Origin: an uncultured Oscillospiraceae bacterium
GTDB taxonomy: Bacteria; Bacillota; Clostridia; Oscillospirales; Oscillospiraceae
Reading direction: 5' to 3'
NCBI GenBank assembly: GCA_900758315.1
Contig: CAAERF010000250.1
Location: 1 to 8,936, forward strand
DNA: 8,936 nt
In this document: positions 6,792-8,936 of the stretch, in pieces
Layout of the letters: each line of letters starts with the position of its first letter
How positions within the stretch are numbered: the first letter of the stretch is position 1
Made by a program: the position numbers and the translations under genes
The notes under the pieces: generated by a model
Database searches by the model: none
Seen by the model: the letters and a program-made list of their open reading frames with translations, nothing else
Told to the model about the DNA's origin: nothing

Positions 6792-8492
6792 TTACATTCC
6801 TCCCAGCCGGAGCTTGAGTTTCACCGTGAAGCCTTCGCCCTCGGTGCTGTCGATGGTCAGTCCGCTGTCACCGCCGTAGCCCAGCCAGATGCGACGGTTG
6901 ATGTTCTGCAGACCATTGTGCTCGATGTTCACTTCATCCGAGCGCAAAATGTCTCGCAGCTGTTCCAGCATTGTCTCGTCCACGCCTCCGCCGTTATCCT
7001 CTACCGTGAAATAGAGCGCGTCCTCCCCCAGCCAGCCCCGTACCCTTATATGGATGCGTGGCTTCTTCTGGAATCCATATTTGATGCTGTTTTCCAGCAA
7101 GGGCTGTAAAAGCAGCTTCGGGATGATGAACTCCATGCAGGCGTCGTCGATGTCGATCTCGTAGGAGAAATTTGCACCGAAGCGGGTGGACTGGATCACA
7201 AGGTAATCCTGCAGATATTTCAGATCATCTTTAACAGGGACATTGTGCTTTGTGTTGTTGATGCTGTAGCGCAGGATGCCGATAAACCGTCCGATCAGCT
7301 GCTGGGCTCGCTGGGGGTCTGTCGGGATAAGATAGCGGATATTGTCCAGCGTATTATAAATAAAGTGGGGATTGATCTGCGCCTGAAGATTCTGCATCTC
7401 CATCCGGTTGTTCACTTCGGCAAGAGCGATGTTGCGCTGGCTCAGCTCTTGAATGCTGCGAACCATCTTGTTGACCTGACGGGCGATCTCCTCGATCTCA
7501 TCGCCGGTGTCGATCTCGATGATGTGATCAGGGTCCTCCTTGCGGATGATGCGGATCTCCCGCACGAGGGCGTCCACCGACTTTACCATCTGCTCAGTCA
7601 TAGCGTGCATAATGCGGGCGAACATTGCCGCCCAACTCAGTCCCAGCAGTACGATCAGGAGCAGACCCACGAAAAGATAACTGTAATTCGTGGGCGAGTA
7701 GATGAAGGAGTAAGCCAACACCGTGCCGTTTTCCAGCGAGCGGCTGCTGCGTAGATAGCGGTTCCCGTTCACTCGCACATACTGCGCCGCATCGGCGGGC
7801 AGATACTTGTTAGCGTTTTTCTGGGAGAGAAAGGAGGAGTTTGAACAGGTGATGACATCACCGTTGGATTTGGTGAGGATAGCATCGTACTGGTACTGGC
7901 TGAACAGTTTTGTCCAGTCGTTCTCATTCAGATAAACTGCCGCAGCACCCTGATATTCGCCATCCCGGTAGAGCGGATGTAACATAACGTATTCTGAGCT
8001 GTTGGCTCGGAAGTGGTAGACCGTGGTGTAGACGGTCCGCATAAGATGGCAGGCGTTGTCCACGGCGATGCTGTTAAATTCCTGCCGGTGGAGATTCATC
8101 TCTCCCTCCGAAAAGGTCGTGAACCGAACATTTCCTTTGGAGTCGGTAAGGATGAGCTGTATCTCCACAAGAGCCGAGACGTTGTAATGGCTGATAAGAT
8201 AACGCAGGTTGTCCTGATCATTCCGCAGCTCGGAGAGGAACAGCTCGGTGTGTCCAGCGTCCAGCAGAAAGGCTGACGTGTTATTGTACACCTCATGGAA
8301 GGTGGAGGCGACACTCTCCAGATGGTCTTCCCGCCGGGCGTTCTGGTTGAGAGCATTCACAGCAGCGATTGCAATGCAGAACAAAAGACATCCCAGCAGC
8401 AGGCTTGAGATCAGCTTACGGGAGACGCTCTGCTCCAGCTCCTGCTGAAAGCGGCTCTTTTTGTAGGTGCGATCGTGATGACTATGATCCAT
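6792..8492 (-). CDS. YesM-type sensor histidine kinase
   Basis: A 566-residue membrane kinase of the LytS/YesM (HPK7-like) group. Membrane helices lie at about residues 27-48 and 272-294 and flank an extracellular sensor region of about 220 residues that is likely Cache-like. A HAMP domain follows (about 292-353). The His_kinase box is LQAQINPHFIYNTLDNIR, with phosphoacceptor His376. The ATPase part has the N-box LLLQPLLENSIKYG (460-473), VEDNGGGV (497-504) and HNGLQNINRRI (525-535). The ATG at 8490-8492 is chosen because AGGAG lies at 8503-8507 and a consensus promoter lies just upstream. The frame stays open a further 94 codons, but that stretch crosses the promoter and a terminator. It should phosphorylate the adjacent response regulator. 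The ligand is unknown, probably the importer substrate or a related compound. Confidence 0.92.
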   Translation of the reverse strand: MDHSHHDRTYKKSRFQQELEQSVSRKLISSLLLGCLLFCIAIAAVNALNQNARREDHLESVASTFHEVYNNTSAFLLDAGHTELFLSELRNDQDNLRYLISHYNVSALVEIQLILTDSKGNVRFTTFSEGEMNLHRQEFNSIAVDNACHLMRTVYTTVYHFRANSSEYVMLHPLYRDGEYQGAAAVYLNENDWTKLFSQYQYDAILTKSNGDVITCSNSSFLSQKNANKYLPADAAQYVRVNGNRYLRSSRSLENGTVLAYSFIYSPTNYSYLFVGLLLIVLLGLSWAAMFARIMHAMTEQMVKSVDALVREIRIIRKEDPDHIIEIDTGDEIEEIARQVNKMVRSIQELSQRNIALAEVNNRMEMQNLQAQINPHFIYNTLDNIRYLIPTDPQRAQQLIGRFIGILRYSINNTKHNVPVKDDLKYLQDYLVIQSTRFGANFSYEIDIDDACMEFIIPKLLLQPLLENSIKYGFQKKPRIHIRVRGWLGEDALYFTVEDNGGGVDETMLEQLRDILRSDEVNIEHNGLQNINRRIWLGYGGDSGLTIDSTEGEGFTVKLKLRLGGM

Positions 8493-8502
8493 ACTTTTTT
8501 CG

Positions 8503-8507
8503 CTCCT
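8503..8507 (-). promoter_or_regulatory. Ribosome binding site fixing the kinase start
   Basis: AGGAG on the minus strand, 10 nt before the ATG at 8490-8492. The longer in-frame extension (to GTG at 8772-8774) would begin upstream of a terminator and the promoter, so it cannot be made from the kinase transcript. Confidence 0.75.
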
Positions 8508-8535
8508 GCTCTTCGACAAACTTTGCCATACTTCG

Positions 8536-8564
8536 ATTATAATGCCTTGAATCAGATGAGTCAA
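8536..8564 (-). promoter_or_regulatory. Consensus sigma-A promoter of the two-component genes
   Basis: On the minus strand TTGACT (8559-8564) and a perfect TATAAT (8536-8541) are separated by 17 bp. Transcription would start near 8529, giving a leader of about 37 nt. An imperfect 18-bp dyad (TTGA ... TCAA, 7 of 9 pairs; 8547-8564) covers the -35 and half of the spacer and could be an operator. Confidence 0.88.
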
Positions 8565-8598
8565 CGGGCGTGTTGCTGTCATTTTTATTGCATAACAC

Positions 8599-8644
8599 AA
8601 AAAAACTGCCCGGAACGACCTTCTCCTATCGTTCCGGGCAGTTT
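8599..8644 (-). terminator. Intrinsic terminator upstream of the kinase promoter
   Basis: On the minus strand GAAACTGCCCGGAACGA and TCGTTCCGGGCAGTTT form a 16-bp perfect stem (arms 8629-8644 and 8603-8618) with a 10-nt loop and a run of seven T (8599-8605). It follows the HPr-like fragment immediately and was probably that gene's terminator. It now insulates the kinase promoter from upstream transcription. Confidence 0.92.
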
Positions 8645-8711
8645 CATCATCACCCTCAACCGTAACGGTGATGGTTTCGCCCTGCTTGATGCCAAGGCCC
8701 ATGACTGCCAT
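8643..8711 (-). pseudogene. Fragment resembling the C-terminal half of PTS phosphocarrier HPr
   Basis: The minus-strand frame from 8711 reads MAVMGLGIKQGETIT and continues VTVEGDDE, matching the HPr stretch that follows the regulatory serine (compare IMGVMSLGI...GAEITI..SGADE in Bacillus HPr, recalled from memory). About 23 of roughly 88 residues are recognisable. The part with the catalytic His15 and Ser46 is missing and no N-terminal half is seen upstream. The last dozen residues are replaced by terminator sequence. There is no start codon with a ribosome binding site for this piece, and the frame runs on into the kinase gene without a stop. It looks like a gene remnant truncated at both ends. 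A chance match is possible but the pattern is specific. Confidence 0.55.
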
Positions 8712-8836
8712 GAAACAAAGAGACTGAGAAAAAGGCTGACCCTGCCGAAGCAAGCAAGGATGCACAGTGTGCACAGGATATTCTGAAAGCTCTCGTCTGC
8801 ACAGGCGATGATGGAGGGGCTGGGCGATGTTCCGGC
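8712..8836. other. Short region without a recognised gene
   Basis: Between the HPr-like fragment and the tRNA terminator I see no supported gene. It contains a 13-bp dyad TGCACA-G-TGTGCA (8761-8773). It is most simply decayed sequence from the lost part of the HPr-like gene or from an exchange next to the tRNA. Confidence 0.4.
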
Positions 8837-8874
8837 AAAAAAATGGACAGACGAATAAAATTCATCTGTCCATT
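8837..8874 (-). terminator. Intrinsic terminator of the tRNA gene
   Basis: On the minus strand AATGGACAGATGAAT (8860-8874) pairs with ATTCGTCTGTCCATT (8842-8856), a 15-bp stem with one G-T pair and a 3-nt loop, followed by a run of seven T down to 8837. It lies 5 bp after the tRNA 3' end. Confidence 0.93.
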
Positions 8875-8879
8875 CGATT

Positions 8880-8936
8880 TGGCGGAGCATCAGGGAGTCG
8901 AACCCTGGCACCGGTCTCCCGGCCTATCGCATTTCG
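8880..8936 (-). tRNA. tRNA-Ser (probably anticodon CGA), 3' part
   Basis: The minus strand shows a 3' acceptor strand ATGCTCC, discriminator G and an encoded CCA (ending at 8880). Before it is the T arm CAGGG-TTCGACT-CCCTG, and a long variable arm with CCGG-GAGA-CCGG stem (around 8905-8923), which marks a class II tRNA. G73 and an inferred 5' GGAG fit serine better than leucine or tyrosine. The edge of the window cuts the anticodon loop: the visible CGAAA before stem bases TGCGA reads as anticodon CGA plus A37-A38. The 5' part is outside the window. Class is firm, anticodon likely. Confidence 0.85.

Noticed and set aside
8761..8773. 13-bp dyad TGCACAGTGTGCA
   Set aside because: It is about 200 bp upstream of the kinase promoter, beyond a terminator, in decayed sequence; a regulatory role is not supported.
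8493..8774. A 94-codon N-terminal extension of the kinase
   Set aside because: It runs through a terminator and the kinase promoter, and its first part is the HPr-like fragment. The ATG at 8490-8492 with AGGAG is the better start.
8716..8895. Plus-strand frame with charged, helix-like residues (ETEKKADPAEASKD...)
   Set aside because: It has no start codon or ribosome binding site, begins right after a TGA and runs into the tRNA. It could be a remnant but cannot be supported.
8880..8936. Phage or island attachment site at the tRNA-Ser 3' end
   Set aside because: No repeat of the tRNA end and no integrase were seen in the window.

Overview
The window looks like a chromosomal segment of a gut Clostridia bacterium, most like Faecalibacterium or its relatives in the Ruminococcaceae/Oscillospiraceae. 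The signs are GGAGG-type ribosome binding sites, a lipoprotein with a long Ser/Thr/Ala/Gly linker after the lipobox, a YesM/YesN-type two-component system, a DUF975 membrane protein and moderately high GC. The genus is inferred from style, not proven.

Left part, plus strand (1-1900): the C-terminal part of a DUF975 integral membrane protein; a 52-residue membrane protein; about 220 bp without a convincing gene but rich in inverted repeats; then an esterase-type alpha/beta hydrolase with its own consensus promoter. The hydrolase is joined by an ATGA overlap to a short, frameshifted and truncated remnant of a DUF188 (YaiI/YqxD) gene. A strong symmetric terminator at 1908-1954 closes this side and also ends the opposing transcription unit.

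Central and right part, minus strand (8564 down to 2031): a sensory and transport cassette read right to left. A consensus promoter (TTGACT-17-TATAAT) drives a YesM-type sensor histidine kinase and, 3 bp later, a YesN-type response regulator with an AraC-family DNA-binding domain. A perfect 16-bp-stem terminator follows. After a 93-bp leader with a poor -35 come a lipoprotein solute-binding protein, an ABC ATPase with a TOBE-type C-terminal region, and a double-length permease carrying two EAA loops. The layout suggests that the kinase senses a ligand and the regulator activates the importer. The importer belongs to the iron/phosphonate/sugar-phosphate-like group (FbpABC/AfuABC/PhnSTUV relatives). 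Its binding protein lacks the paired tyrosines of classical ferric-binding FbpA, so an organic phosphate or phosphonate is at least as likely as iron.

Right edge (8585-8936): part of a class II tRNA, best read as tRNA-Ser(CGA) on the minus strand, with its own terminator. About 190 bp of decayed sequence follows, including a fragment resembling the C-terminal half of the PTS phosphocarrier HPr, and then a second strong terminator just upstream of the kinase promoter. No CRISPR array, transposase or phage gene is visible. I did not find a clearly new system. The points most worth a check are the uncertain substrate of the importer, dyads at both cassette promoters, the folded intergenic region at 790-930 and the two gene remnants.
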